Source of the DNA: CAIWHR01 sp963823215
GTDB taxonomy: Bacteria > Pseudomonadota > Gammaproteobacteria > Burkholderiales > Casimicrobiaceae
Direction of reading: 5' to 3'
Length of the DNA stretch: 64,000 nucleotides
NCBI GenBank assembly: GCA_963823215.1
Contig: CAWGKT010000012.1
Span: 558,001 to 622,000, forward strand
Shown here piece after piece: positions 25,809 to 34,838 of this stretch (position 1 is the first letter of the stretch; every line of letters starts with the position of its first letter). Position numbers and translations under genes: made by a program. Under the pieces are notes generated by a model. It was not told the DNA's origin. It saw only the letters and a list, made by a program, of their open reading frames with translations, and made no database searches.

Positions 25809-26465
25809 GTGCGCCGCAAGCGCACGGCTTGCAAGCAAGACGATCTGGCGCGCGACATGGCGCGTGCAGACCTCTGCCGCTTCCTGGCCGCGTGCTACTA
25901 CCAGCCCGGCCCGGAGTTCGTCGAGGAGAAGCTCTTCGATTCGATGCAGGCCTCGGCATCCCGAGTGCACCCGGATTTTGCGGCCGGCGCGCGCCGGCTG
26001 GGCGAGGCATTCGCGGCCGAGGACCCGGAGGTGCTGCTCATCGATTACACGCGCCTGTTTCTCGGTCCGGTAGACACGCTCGCCAAGCCGTACGGCTCGA
26101 TCTGGCTGCGCCGGGACAATACGCTGATGGAGGAATCGACGGTGGCGGTTCAGCAGCTCTACGCAGAGGCCGGATTCGACATCGACGACGGCTTTCGCGA
26201 GCTGCCCGATCACGTCGCGGCCGAACTCGAATTCCTGTATCTGCTGATCTTTCGCGAGACCGAGGCGCAGGGCAAGAGGGACCTCGATGCGCTGGCGGCC
26301 GTGACCGACCTGCGCCAGCGTTTTCTCGCCGCGCACCTGGGCGCCTGGATTGGTCCCTTCACTGCGGCGGTCAGAAGCGGCACGCAGACCGCTTTCTACC
26401 GCGAGCTTGCCGATCTGAGCGAGCGCTGCGTCCGCCTGGAGGCCGCGCAACCCGACGCCCGCTGA
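25809..26465 (+). CDS. TorD/DmsD-family molybdoenzyme chaperone
   Basis: 218 residues, all-helical. The pattern LCRFLAACYYQPGPEFVEE, the following LLIDYTRLFLGP and KPYGSIWLRRDNTLMEEST match the TorD family (redox enzyme maturation proteins that protect Tat substrates and insert molybdenum cofactor). No molybdoenzyme catalytic subunit lies in this window, so its client is unknown. Orientation away from ars and the FNR-type box point to anaerobic expression. Confidence 0.85.
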   Translation: MRRKRTACKQDDLARDMARADLCRFLAACYYQPGPEFVEEKLFDSMQASASRVHPDFAAGARRLGEAFAAEDPEVLLIDYTRLFLGPVDTLAKPYGSIWLRRDNTLMEESTVAVQQLYAEAGFDIDDGFRELPDHVAAELEFLYLLIFRETEAQGKRDLDALAAVTDLRQRFLAAHLGAWIGPFTAAVRSGTQTAFYRELADLSERCVRLEAAQPDAR

Positions 26466-26597
26466 CTGCAGTCACCTCGGTTCGCTCAATCCCGGATCCG
26501 CAACGTGGTGACGGCGGTGTCTTCACCGCGCGGTCGACCCCGCTCACCGGCGAGCGGTCGCCGATGTATTCGGCGGACACGACAAGTCCTTCATTAG

Positions 26598-26632
26598 CTT
26601 GTATTTTGTGCGCTTGCCGCTTAAAATACAAG
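26598..26632. promoter_or_regulatory. Palindromic operator at the AAA-ATPase start
   Basis: CTTGTATTTT at 26598-26607 and AAAATACAAG at 26623-26632 form a perfect 10-bp inverted repeat with a 15-nt spacer, ending 1 nt before the ATG. The AT-rich palindrome stands out in this GC-rich DNA and could be both promoter and operator. Confidence 0.6.
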
Positions 26633-26633
26633 T

Positions 26634-27806
26634 ATGGTGAAATCCCGGATAAGACGCATCGAGCTGACCGCCCGGCTGGAACGCGCGTTGCACGCGAGCC
26701 CGGTGGTGGCACTCATCGGCCCGCGCCAATGCGGCAAGACCACGCTCGCACGCGCACTGGCCGCAGACCGGCGCTCGGCTTATTTCGACCTGGAGGATCC
26801 ACTCGACCTGCAACGTCTCGCGCAGCCGAAGCTCGCGCTGGGCGAACTCGATGGCCTGGTGGTGATCGACGAGGTGCAGCGACGCCCGGACCTGTTTCCG
26901 TCGCTGCGGGTGCTTGCCGATCAGGCCCGCCGCGGGCGGCGTTTCCTGATCCTCGGCAGCGCATCTCCGGAGCTGCTGCGCCAGGGTTCCGAGACGCTTG
27001 CCGGCCGCATCGCGTTTGTCGAAATGGCGGGGTTCGACCTTGGCGAAGCGGGTGCCACCGCGCAGAGCAGGTTGTGGTGGCGTGGCGGCTTTCCGCGCTC
27101 GTTTCTGGCCCGAAGCGATGCGGCGAGCTTTCAATGGCGGCATGATTTCATCCGCACCTTTCTGGAGCGTGACGTGATGCAACTCGGCATCCGGATTCCG
27201 GCGCCCGTGCTGCGCCGGCTCTGGATGATGCTTGCCCACTACCATGGGCAGGTGTGGAACGCCTCCGAAATCGCGCGCTCATTGGGCGAAGCCCATACCA
27301 CCGTCAAGCGACATCTGGACGCGCTGACCGGCGCCCTCGTGGTCCGGCAACTCCAGCCGTGGCACGAAAACCTCGGCAAGCGCCAGGTGAAGGCGCCGAA
27401 GGTATACGTGCGCGACGCGGGGCTGCTGCACGCGCTGCTCGGCACCGACTCCGCGGCCGCGCTCCACGCGCACCCCAAAGTGGGCGCGTCATGGGAGGGA
27501 TTCGTGCTCGAGGAGTTGATCGGTCTGGCAGGCGAGCGCAATGCGTTCCACTGGCGCACCCAGGCCGGCGCGGAGCTCGATCTGCTCCTTTTCCTGCGTG
27601 GCAAGCGCATCGGTGTGGAAGTGAGATACGCGGATGCGCCGTCCATGACGCGCTCGATGCACGCCTGCATGGAGAGTCTCAGGCTCGATCGGCTCTACGT
27701 TGTCTACCCCGGTCAGGAGACGTATTCGCCACGCGCGGGCGTCGAGGTCCTGCCGCTGGCGCGGGCGCGCGAGCAGATCAGTTCGCATGCCGGCCAGCGA
27801 GCATAG
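26634..27806 (+). CDS. AAA_14/DUF4143 ATPase
   Basis: 390 residues. N-terminal P-loop ATPase domain with Walker A in LIGPRQCGKTTLARAL and Walker B in LDGLVVIDEVQRRPDLFPSL, sensor region RFLILGSASPELLRQ. The C-terminal DUF4143 part holds a winged-helix segment NASEIARSLGEAHTTVKRHL and a nuclease-fold-like end, GAELDLLLFLRGKRIGVEVRYAD. This large family has no firmly assigned function; toxin-antitoxin-like or mobile roles have been suggested. A palindrome at its start suggests autoregulation. It stands alone between unrelated operons. Confidence 0.85.
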   Translation: MVKSRIRRIELTARLERALHASPVVALIGPRQCGKTTLARALAADRRSAYFDLEDPLDLQRLAQPKLALGELDGLVVIDEVQRRPDLFPSLRVLADQARRGRRFLILGSASPELLRQGSETLAGRIAFVEMAGFDLGEAGATAQSRLWWRGGFPRSFLARSDAASFQWRHDFIRTFLERDVMQLGIRIPAPVLRRLWMMLAHYHGQVWNASEIARSLGEAHTTVKRHLDALTGALVVRQLQPWHENLGKRQVKAPKVYVRDAGLLHALLGTDSAAALHAHPKVGASWEGFVLEELIGLAGERNAFHWRTQAGAELDLLLFLRGKRIGVEVRYADAPSMTRSMHACMESLRLDRLYVVYPGQETYSPRAGVEVLPLARAREQISSHAGQRA

Positions 27807-27860
27807 ACAGCAGGCCCGTGAAATCACGGCATCGTCCTCGTCGCGGCCAACAACGTGCGG

Positions 27861-27948
27861 ATCGGGGTCAGATACGTAACAGTTCGACGGAGTTGCGAAA
27901 CGTGGCCTATCGGACCCCGATTTCAATCGTTACGTATCTGGCCCCGAT
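27861..27948. repeat. REP-like hairpin with 20-nt arms overlapping modC end
   Basis: Arms atcggggtcagatacgtaac (27861-27880) and its inverted copy (27929-27948) differ at one position. The loop is 48 nt. The ggggtcagatacgtaac form is another REP/RAYT-like element. The right arm contains the last codons and the stop of the minus-strand modC gene. Confidence 0.7.
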
Positions 27949-29045
27949 TCCGATTTTCGCGGGAGAAGATGAATCCCGGAGGCGAGCAGCGACACGACGG
28001 CAGGCTCGCCAACCCTGACCTGGTTGCGCGCTGCGACGTGAACCGAGAGCGTCGTCGCCAGATGGTCGCTCCGCGCATGGATCGGTTCCAGCGTGACCTG
28101 GACCATGTCCCCCATCGGGATGCAGCGCCGGACCTCGCACGGCACCGGGTTCTCGCGTTCCCCGTGCGACGGCCGATCGCGGCGGTGCAGGAGAATTGCC
28201 CCGGAAGGAACCACCCACGATACGGCAGTGCCGACCGGATGCTGCGCCTGCAACCCGGCCTCCACCTGCAAGCCGTTCCAGTCGAGGATCGTGCGTTGTG
28301 CCGCGTCATCGTGCGCGCGCACGGTCGCCTTGCAGATGTTCTTCAGCGACACGAGCCGGGCGACCTCGACCGACTGCGGACGCGTCATCACGTCCTGCGG
28401 CGTGCCCGTCTGCAGCGTCGTGCCGTGATGCAGCACGCACATCTGGTCCGCGAGCAGCAACGCTTCCTGCAGCGCGTGCGTGACCAGCACGACCGGCATC
28501 TTCAATTGCCGGCGCAGATTGGCGAGCTCCTCGTAGAGGCGCTCGCGCGTGGCCTGGTCCACGGCCGAGAACGGCTCGTCGAGCAGCAGCACCACCGGCT
28601 CGCGCGCCAGCGCCCGCGCGAGCGCCACACGCTGCTGCTGGCCGCCCGACAAATGCGCGGGACGCCGATCCTCGAGTCCCGCCAGATTCACCGAAGCCAG
28701 CACCTCCCCCGCCCGCTCGATCCGCCGGCGCTGCGGCCCCGGCGGCACTGCCTCGAGCACATTGGACAGGACGGTCAGATGTGGAAAGAGCGCGTAGCTC
28801 TGGAAGACGAGGCCGGCGCGACGACGGCGCGCCGGCATGTGAACACCGGCTTCGGAATTGAACCAGACTTCGCCGTCGACCGCGATGCGGCCTCCCGCCG
28901 GCCGATAGATGCCGGCGATCGTCTTGAGAATCGTGGATTTCCCGCTGCCGGACGGCCCGACCAGAACGAGCGTCTCGCCGTTGCGGCAGGAGAAGGCGGC
29001 GTCGAGCGCGATGGGGCTCGCCTGCCGGATCTCGACGTGCAGCAT
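27930..29045 (-). CDS. modC: Molybdate ABC transporter ATP-binding protein
   Basis: 371 residues. Walker A GPSGSGKSTILK, Q-loop, signature LSGGQQQRVALARALA and Walker B VVLLLDEPFSAVDQ are in order, followed by a C-terminal TOBE/regulatory domain from about residue 235. It energises the ModB channel. The final residues (KSESGPDT) are encoded by the REP-like element, so the original C-terminus has probably been replaced or trimmed. It is transcribed from modA through modB. Confidence 0.88.
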   Translation of the reverse strand: MLHVEIRQASPIALDAAFSCRNGETLVLVGPSGSGKSTILKTIAGIYRPAGGRIAVDGEVWFNSEAGVHMPARRRRAGLVFQSYALFPHLTVLSNVLEAVPPGPQRRRIERAGEVLASVNLAGLEDRRPAHLSGGQQQRVALARALAREPVVLLLDEPFSAVDQATRERLYEELANLRRQLKMPVVLVTHALQEALLLADQMCVLHHGTTLQTGTPQDVMTRPQSVEVARLVSLKNICKATVRAHDDAAQRTILDWNGLQVEAGLQAQHPVGTAVSWVVPSGAILLHRRDRPSHGERENPVPCEVRRCIPMGDMVQVTLEPIHARSDHLATTLSVHVAARNQVRVGEPAVVSLLASGIHLLPRKSESGPDT

Positions 29046-29057
29046 GTCGGGGCCGCC

Positions 29058-29714
29058 CTACCAGACGCGACGCGAGAGCCGGCTCGTCAACGCCAGCGTC
29101 ACCAGCGAAAACACGAGCAGGAAGGCCGACATCGCGCCAGCCGCGCCCATGTCGAACGCCTGCACCCGGTCGTAGATGGAAATTGCGATGGTCCGCGTTT
29201 CACCGGGAATGTTGCCGCCCACCATCAGCACGACGCCGAACTCGCCCACCGTGTGCGCGATCGTCATCACCAGCGCCGAGACGATGCCCGGCCATGCGAG
29301 CGGCAGCTCGATGCGCCACATCGTCCGGTGCCACGACAGGCCGCAGCATTCGGCCGCCTGCCGCACCTCGACGGGAATCGACTCGAACGCCCGCTCCATC
29401 GGAATCAGCGCGAACGGCAGGTTGAAGATCAGCGAGCCGACGAGCAATCCCTCGAACGAGAAGGCAAGCGGCGAGCCCGTCATGCGCTCGTAGAAGGCGC
29501 CCAGCGGGGACGCGCCGCCCATCGCCGTCAGCAGGTAGTACCCCAGCACTGTCGGCGGGAGCACCAGGGGAATCGCGATCGCCGCCTCGACGATCGACTT
29601 GCCACGGAAGTCCGCGTACGCGAGCCCGCGCGCGACCATCACGCCCGCCGGGATGAGCACGAGGCCCGTGGCGACGGCAAGGAGCAGCGACAGGCGCAGC
29701 GCTTCCCAGTCCAT
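29058..29714 (-). CDS. modB: Molybdate ABC transporter permease
   Basis: 218 residues, five to six transmembrane helices. The EAA loop for contact with ModC is seen as RQAAECCGLSWHRTMWRIEL followed by PLAWPGIV. LVLPPTVLGYYLL and HTVGEFGVVLMVGGNIPGET are typical of ModB. It lies 12 nt upstream of modC. Confidence 0.93.
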   Translation of the reverse strand: MDWEALRLSLLLAVATGLVLIPAGVMVARGLAYADFRGKSIVEAAIAIPLVLPPTVLGYYLLTAMGGASPLGAFYERMTGSPLAFSFEGLLVGSLIFNLPFALIPMERAFESIPVEVRQAAECCGLSWHRTMWRIELPLAWPGIVSALVMTIAHTVGEFGVVLMVGGNIPGETRTIAISIYDRVQAFDMGAAGAMSAFLLVFSLVTLALTSRLSRRVW

Positions 29715-29720
29715 GAACGG

Positions 29721-30512
29721 TCATTCTCCCGGAAGAATGAATCCATACTGCCGGAAGATCTCCCGCGCCGGAGGCTGCTGGAGGAAGAGATGAAACACCC
29801 GTGCGGTGTCGCCGGAGCGCCGGAGCAGAACCGCCCGCTGGCGCAGCGGTTCGTGCCATCCCTCCGGAATCAGCACGTAATCGCCCTTCCCGGCGAAATC
29901 CGGTGCCAACGCCAGCGACAGTGCGAAGATCCCCGCTTGCGCCGAGCCCGACGCCGCGAACTGCGCGGCCTGCGAGACGTTCTCGCCCAGGACCAACCGG
30001 GTCGACAGCCCGATCCAGAGTCCTGCGTGCTCGAGCGCCTGCCGCGCCGCGCGGCCATATGGAGCGTGCTCCGGATTGGCGATCGCGAAGCGCCGCAACC
30101 GGCCGTCGGCGAGCGCGGCGCGCAGGTCCGTGAACTCCGGATCCGCTTTCACGGTGGAGCCTTTCGGCACGAAGAGCACGATGCGGCCGGTCGCGTAGCG
30201 AACGCCGCCGTCGACCGTAAGGCCCTCCTGCGCCAGCCTGCTGACATACTCCTCGTCGGCGGACAGAAACAGTTCGAACGGCGCGCCCTGCTGGATCTGG
30301 CGGTAGAAGTTGCCCGATGACCCGTAGGTCAGGCGAACCGTCTTTCCGGTGTCCCGCCCGAAGCGCGCAGCGATCTCGTCCAGCGCGAACTTGAGATCCG
30401 ATGCGGCAGCGATCGACGGCCCGGCCTGACCCCACGCCGCACCGCCGAACGACAGGATCAGCGCAGCCAGTAGTGCGCGCAGCGCCCCACGGCAGCGGAA
30501 AGCGCCGCGCAC
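29721..30512 (-). CDS. modA: Molybdate-binding periplasmic protein
   Basis: 263 residues with an N-terminal signal peptide ending near AAWGQA. Type II periplasmic binding fold. The oxyanion-site pattern is IAAASDLKFALDEIA, then LTYGSSGNFYRQIQQGAPFE and FLSADEEYVSRL. ANPEHAPYGRAA later completes the site. It delivers molybdate to ModB, for the molybdoenzymes implied by the MobB-like and TorD-like genes nearby. Confidence 0.92.
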   Translation of the reverse strand: MRGAFRCRGALRALLAALILSFGGAAWGQAGPSIAAASDLKFALDEIAARFGRDTGKTVRLTYGSSGNFYRQIQQGAPFELFLSADEEYVSRLAQEGLTVDGGVRYATGRIVLFVPKGSTVKADPEFTDLRAALADGRLRRFAIANPEHAPYGRAARQALEHAGLWIGLSTRLVLGENVSQAAQFAASGSAQAGIFALSLALAPDFAGKGDYVLIPEGWHEPLRQRAVLLRRSGDTARVFHLFLQQPPAREIFRQYGFILPGE

Positions 30513-30566
30513 GGGATCAAGGGCGCCGAGCGGCCGCCGCGAAGACCGCCGACGGCATCGCCCCGA

Positions 30567-31046
30567 TCACGTCCCCGCGCGCTTCGCCACCGGCGAATAC
30601 ATGTCCAACACCTGCAGCCTTGTCGCCTGCAGCCGCTCGGACACGACCCCCAGCATCCGGTACATCAGCGCGAACCCGAAGGCAGGGTCGGCACGGCAGG
30701 TGTCGAGCAGCGCCACACCGTCGAACGCCAGCGCGTGCACCGGTTGCAGCGTACGCGCCTGGAAATGCTTCCCCCGTCCCATCAGTATCGCCGACCAGCC
30801 GAGCTCGTCGCCAGCGCTCAGCGTCTGCACGCGAAACGTATGTCCCGGCGCCTCGATCTCGAGCGCGACCCGCCCTTCCACGATCAGGTAGAAATCGTGG
30901 CATTCGTCACCCTCGTGGAACATGACATTGTCACGCTCGAACCGCACCTCTTTGGCGAGCGAACTCAGCTTTTCGATGTGCTGCGGCTGGAATTCTTCCA
31001 CGAAGGGGTGCTTCTGCAGCACCGCCACCAGTGTGTCTCGCGTCAT
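30567..31046 (-). CDS. Cyclic-nucleotide-binding-domain protein without HTH
   Basis: 159 residues from ATG 31046. One cNMP-binding beta-roll is visible (NVMFHEGDECHDFYLIVEGR, then LSAGDELGWSAILMG), followed by the dimer helix RMLGVVSERLQATRLQVLDM and an end where the DNA-binding domain of CRP would start. Such stand-alone domains sense a ligand or redox state and act on a partner protein. It precedes modA by 54 bp and is probably co-transcribed. A second protein of this type is at 52940. Confidence 0.85.
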   Translation of the reverse strand: MTRDTLVAVLQKHPFVEEFQPQHIEKLSSLAKEVRFERDNVMFHEGDECHDFYLIVEGRVALEIEAPGHTFRVQTLSAGDELGWSAILMGRGKHFQARTLQPVHALAFDGVALLDTCRADPAFGFALMYRMLGVVSERLQATRLQVLDMYSPVAKRAGT

Positions 31047-31134
31047 CTCTCGCCTCCGTATTGTTCCGTGTACACCGACCCCCCGGCCGCTCCGTCCGCG
31101 GCGCCAGTGTACTGCTTCGACGCCATGCTTTCCC

Positions 31135-31148
31135 TTGCGCCAGATCAA
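31135..31148. promoter_or_regulatory. Weak FNR-type box
   Basis: TTGCG-CCAG-ATCAA has one perfect half-site. It lies between the divergent cNMP-binding gene and the Fe-S oxidoreductase gene. On the minus strand TACACT (31111-31106) is placed suitably as a -10. Confidence 0.3.
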
Positions 31149-31247
31149 CGCGACGGCCGACACCGCGGCTGAAGATGCACGGCAGCGTGCGGCGGCACAG
31201 GGGAAGATGACCCCGGCGACGCCTGCCCGCTGCCACCCATTCCGCCG

Positions 31248-33261
31248 ATGAGCCCCGTCGCCATCTCGCTGCTGATGCTGGCCGCATTCGCCGGGTTCGG
31301 CTACCTCGCCGCGCGCAAGCTCGCCATCGTCGCCGCGCTCGCGCCCGAGGATCGCCTCGATCATCCCGGCCGGCGCCTCCGGGCGGTCGCTGACCAACGG
31401 CTTCTGCAGCAGCGGATGATCCAGCGCGACTGGAAGCCTGGGATCATGCACGCGGTGATCTTCCTGGGCTTCATGGCGCTGCTCGTGCGCAAGGTCCAGC
31501 TGATCGTCATCGGATACTATGAACCGTTCGTGTATCCGGGACTCGCCGGCGGGGTTTTCGCGGCGGCCAAGGACGCCGTCGAGCTCGCCCTGCTGGTGGC
31601 ACTGGCCTATGCGTTCTGGCGGCGCTACGTGACCAGACCCGCCCGACTCGAACCCAACCGGGAAGCGCTTGCTGGTCCTGTCGCTGATCACCGCGATCGT
31701 GATCACGGACCTCGCGTTCGACGGATTCCGTTTCGCCCTGTTCGCCGGCAGCGACCCCGGCATCGCGCACGAGCGCGCCTACGCATTCGCCGGCCGCGTC
31801 GTGCAGGGCGCGGTGTCGGGCCTTTCCCCGGCGGCGCTGACGGCGGGCTACCACGCCTCCTACTGGATCCAGCTGGTCGTCGTCTTCACCTTCCTGGTGA
31901 TCCTGCCGACCGGCGAGCATTTCCACATCGTCACCGCGCTGCCCGCGCTGTACTTCCGGCGCGGCGGCCCCGCCAACGCAGTGCCGACCATCGATCTCGA
32001 AAAGATCATGGGCGAGGGCAGCGATGCCGACACGATGCGCCTGGGCGTGCGGACGGCGATAGACCTCACGTGGAAGGACGGGCTCGACGCCTTCACCTGC
32101 ACCGAGTGCGGCCGCTGCAAGGACGCATGCCCGACGTTCCTCACCGGCAAGCCGCTGTCGCAGAAGTGGGTCCACGACAGCCTCAAGCACCACCTGCTGG
32201 AAAAGCGCGACGTCATCATGGCGAAAGCGGCCGACCCGGACGCGCTGCCGGCCCTCGTTCCCGACGTGATCGGCGAGGACACGCTGTGGGCGTGCACGAC
32301 CTGCGGCTATTGCGAGGCGGCGTGTCCGATCGAGCTCGAGCATCTGCCCAAGTTCTACCGGATGCGCCAGCAGCGCGTGCTGATGGAAGGCGCGTTCCCG
32401 CACGAGCTCAAGCCCGTGTTCGAGGCATACGAGGCGCAGAGCAACCCGTGGGGCTTTCCGGCCGACACCCGCGGCGACTGGGCGAAAGATCTCGGTGTGA
32501 CCCGCGTCGAGACCACGGACGACATCAGGGACCTCGACTACCTGTTCTACGTCGGCTCCGCCGCGTCCTTCGACCCGCGCGGTCAGAAGATCGCGCGGGC
32601 CTTCGCCGCGATCCTGCAGCAGGCAGGCGTGCGGTTCGGCATCCTGGGCCCGGCCGAAACGTCGACCGGCGAATGCGTGCGCCGCGCCGGCAACGAGATG
32701 CTGTTCCAGCAGCTGGCGAACGACCTCGTGGCGAAGCTGAACGGTCTCGGCGTCATCCGCATAGTCACCTGTGACCCGCACGCGTTCAACACGCTGAAGA
32801 ACGAGTACCCGGAGTTCGGCGGCCGGTGGGAGGTGCTCCACCATACGCAACTGATCGCGCAACTCATTGCCGAGGGAAAGCTACGCATCGAGCCGAAGTT
32901 CGAGCGCGTGATCTACCACGAGCCCTGCTATCTGGGCCGCCACAACGGCGAGTTCGAAGCTCCGCGCGCCGTTCTGCGCCAGCTCGCGAAGGACCGGCCG
33001 CTGGAGTTCGCGCTGAACCGCGAGAAGGCGATGTGCTGCGGCGCGGGCGGCGCGCGCATGTGGCTGGAGGAATCGATCGGCAGGCGGATCAACGTGCTGC
33101 GGGTCGAGCAGGCGCTGCCGCAGGCGCCGCAAATGATCGTGTCCGCCTGCCCTTACTGCGCGGTCATGATGGCCGACGGCATCGCGGCGCTGGGCAAGGA
33201 TGACGCGATCGAGACGCGGGACCTGGCCGAGCTGGTCGCTATGGCGATGGTGCGGAGCTGA
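31248..33261 (+). CDS. HdrD-like (Fe-S)-binding membrane oxidoreductase, frameshifted
   Basis: The N-terminal membrane part is read from ATG 31248 (MSPVAISLLMLAAFAGFGYL) and continues to about 31660; the rest is in the +1 frame up to 33261. Joined, it gives about 670 residues, the normal size of these proteins. Order: NarI-like membrane domain with several helices, two 4Fe-4S motifs (CTECGRCKDACP and CTTCGYCEAACP), then CCG-type domains ending with YHEPCYLGRHNG and AMCCGAGGARMW. The family passes electrons between a membrane quinone pool and soluble donors, for example in beta-oxidation or heterodisulfide-type reactions. The one-base frameshift near NREA/LLVLSL may be a sequencing error. The exact partner is unknown. 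Confidence 0.8.
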
Positions 33262-34678
33262 CTTTCGGAGCAGACGCAGGCGACTGCCGCGCCGAGCCGC
33301 CGACAAGCAGCACGATCCACAGCATGGTGACAAGCGGTATCCCGCCGTACAAGTACCGGAAGTCGCAGGCGATCGCCGTCGGCAGGAAGGACAGGTAGAA
33401 CAGCACCGACGCCAGCGCCAACACCGCGCACATCGCCTTGACCCGGGGCGGCAACGTCAACACGGCGATCGCCACGGCCGCTCCCAGCAACGCCAGCCCG
33501 TAGAACCAATGCCGGTACAGCGGCCAGGAGAGGAACGACGAGGCGAACCCGAAGACGAGAAGATCGCGAGCGTCGCGGCCCTCCGTGATGCCGACCGCAC
33601 GGAGATACTCGCGGTTGCCTTCGACGCCGACGTGGAATGGGAGACAGCCCTGGAGCCCGTTGACGTCCAGCACGTTCCCGTAGGCCTCCAACTTGTGCCG
33701 GAGAAACGCCGCGGGCTCGTGGCGAACCAGCGACAACCAGACCAGCTTGCGCTGCTGATCGGTGAACGGGCCGAGCCACGCCCATGCCACGGGGTCGAGC
33801 GCAAGCGAATCTATGTTCCGGCCGGCGTAGGCGCGGCGAACCGCCGCGCGTTGCTCCGTGGAAATTGCGACCGGCAGCGCTTCGGTTGCCGTCCCGGAGC
33901 GCGCGATGGTACCGGCGATGTCGAAGGTCATGATGGAGCGGAACCCAACCACGCGGCTCTCGTCGCCGGCTCCGGTGATCGCATGGGCAACCAGCGCGCT
34001 GGTGACCCACAGCGACACCAGGAAGACGCCGGCCACGGCGATCGCGCCAACGACCTGGCGACGGCGCGGCCAGCCGTGCGCACTCACCATTGCGGCGACG
34101 GGCAGGACCAGCAACACGGGTGCCATGAACACGCCCTGCTGCCGAACCTGCATCGCGATCGCGAGCAACACGACCGCGGCCAGCGAGAGCGCCAGCCCGC
34201 GGCGCAACGGCAGCATCGCGGCGGCGAATGACAGCGCGACTGCGGCCGTCAGCACCGAAGCAAACAACACGTCCTTCCAGACGATGCCGACGTAGACGAA
34301 GATCACCGGATTGAGCAGCAGCAGCGCGCAGAGGGCGATACGCCACACTGCGATGCGATGATCACCGCGAGCGGAACGGTTCCGCAGGACGGCGGCAGCG
34401 ACATAGCCCAGGGACCCGTAGGTCAACACGCAGCACAGCAGAACGATATTTCCCGTGGCCGCTTCGCCCCCGCCCAGCCATCGCATCAATGCCGCCGTGA
34501 ACGGCGGCTGCCAGCCGGCCGACTTCCCGATGCTCGCCTCGTAAAGTTGGATGCTGGTGTCCATCGACACGTGGCCCGGCCAATGCAGCGCCATCGCGGC
34601 CGTCGCCAGCAATGCCGCCAGCATCAGCAACCATGCGGCAGCCTTGCGGGAATCGATCGTTGCGCTTTTCAGGATCAC
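33239..34678 (-). CDS. Polytopic membrane protein of unknown function
   Basis: 479 residues from GTG 34678; the upstream frame to 34990 antisense to the oxidoreductase gene is rejected. About ten hydrophobic helices are spread over the whole length. A periplasmic loop near residues 30-60 reads PGHVSMDTSIQLYEAS and WQPPFTAALMRW, which resembles the first loop of glycosyltransferase-C-like membrane enzymes with an acidic residue. I do not recognise a specific family. The last 8 codons overlap the end of the convergent Fe-S oxidoreductase gene. Confidence 0.6.
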   Translation of the reverse strand: MILKSATIDSRKAAAWLLMLAALLATAAMALHWPGHVSMDTSIQLYEASIGKSAGWQPPFTAALMRWLGGGEAATGNIVLLCCVLTYGSLGYVAAAVLRNRSARGDHRIAVWRIALCALLLLNPVIFVYVGIVWKDVLFASVLTAAVALSFAAAMLPLRRGLALSLAAVVLLAIAMQVRQQGVFMAPVLLVLPVAAMVSAHGWPRRRQVVGAIAVAGVFLVSLWVTSALVAHAITGAGDESRVVGFRSIMTFDIAGTIARSGTATEALPVAISTEQRAAVRRAYAGRNIDSLALDPVAWAWLGPFTDQQRKLVWLSLVRHEPAAFLRHKLEAYGNVLDVNGLQGCLPFHVGVEGNREYLRAVGITEGRDARDLLVFGFASSFLSWPLYRHWFYGLALLGAAVAIAVLTLPPRVKAMCAVLALASVLFYLSFLPTAIACDFRYLYGGIPLVTMLWIVLLVGGSARQSPASAPKVSSAPSP

Positions 34679-34838
34679 GTGCGGAAGGCCACGGAGACGC
34701 GTTTCCAAACCGGGAGTCCGAGTATTGAGGGTTCGCTCGTGCGGGTCAACGGAGTTGTGCGCGACGGCCGCTCGGTTACTATCTCCCACCTGAACGAATG
34801 CAGCTACGCCGCGCCAGCGGCCGACCTGAAAGGCGCAC

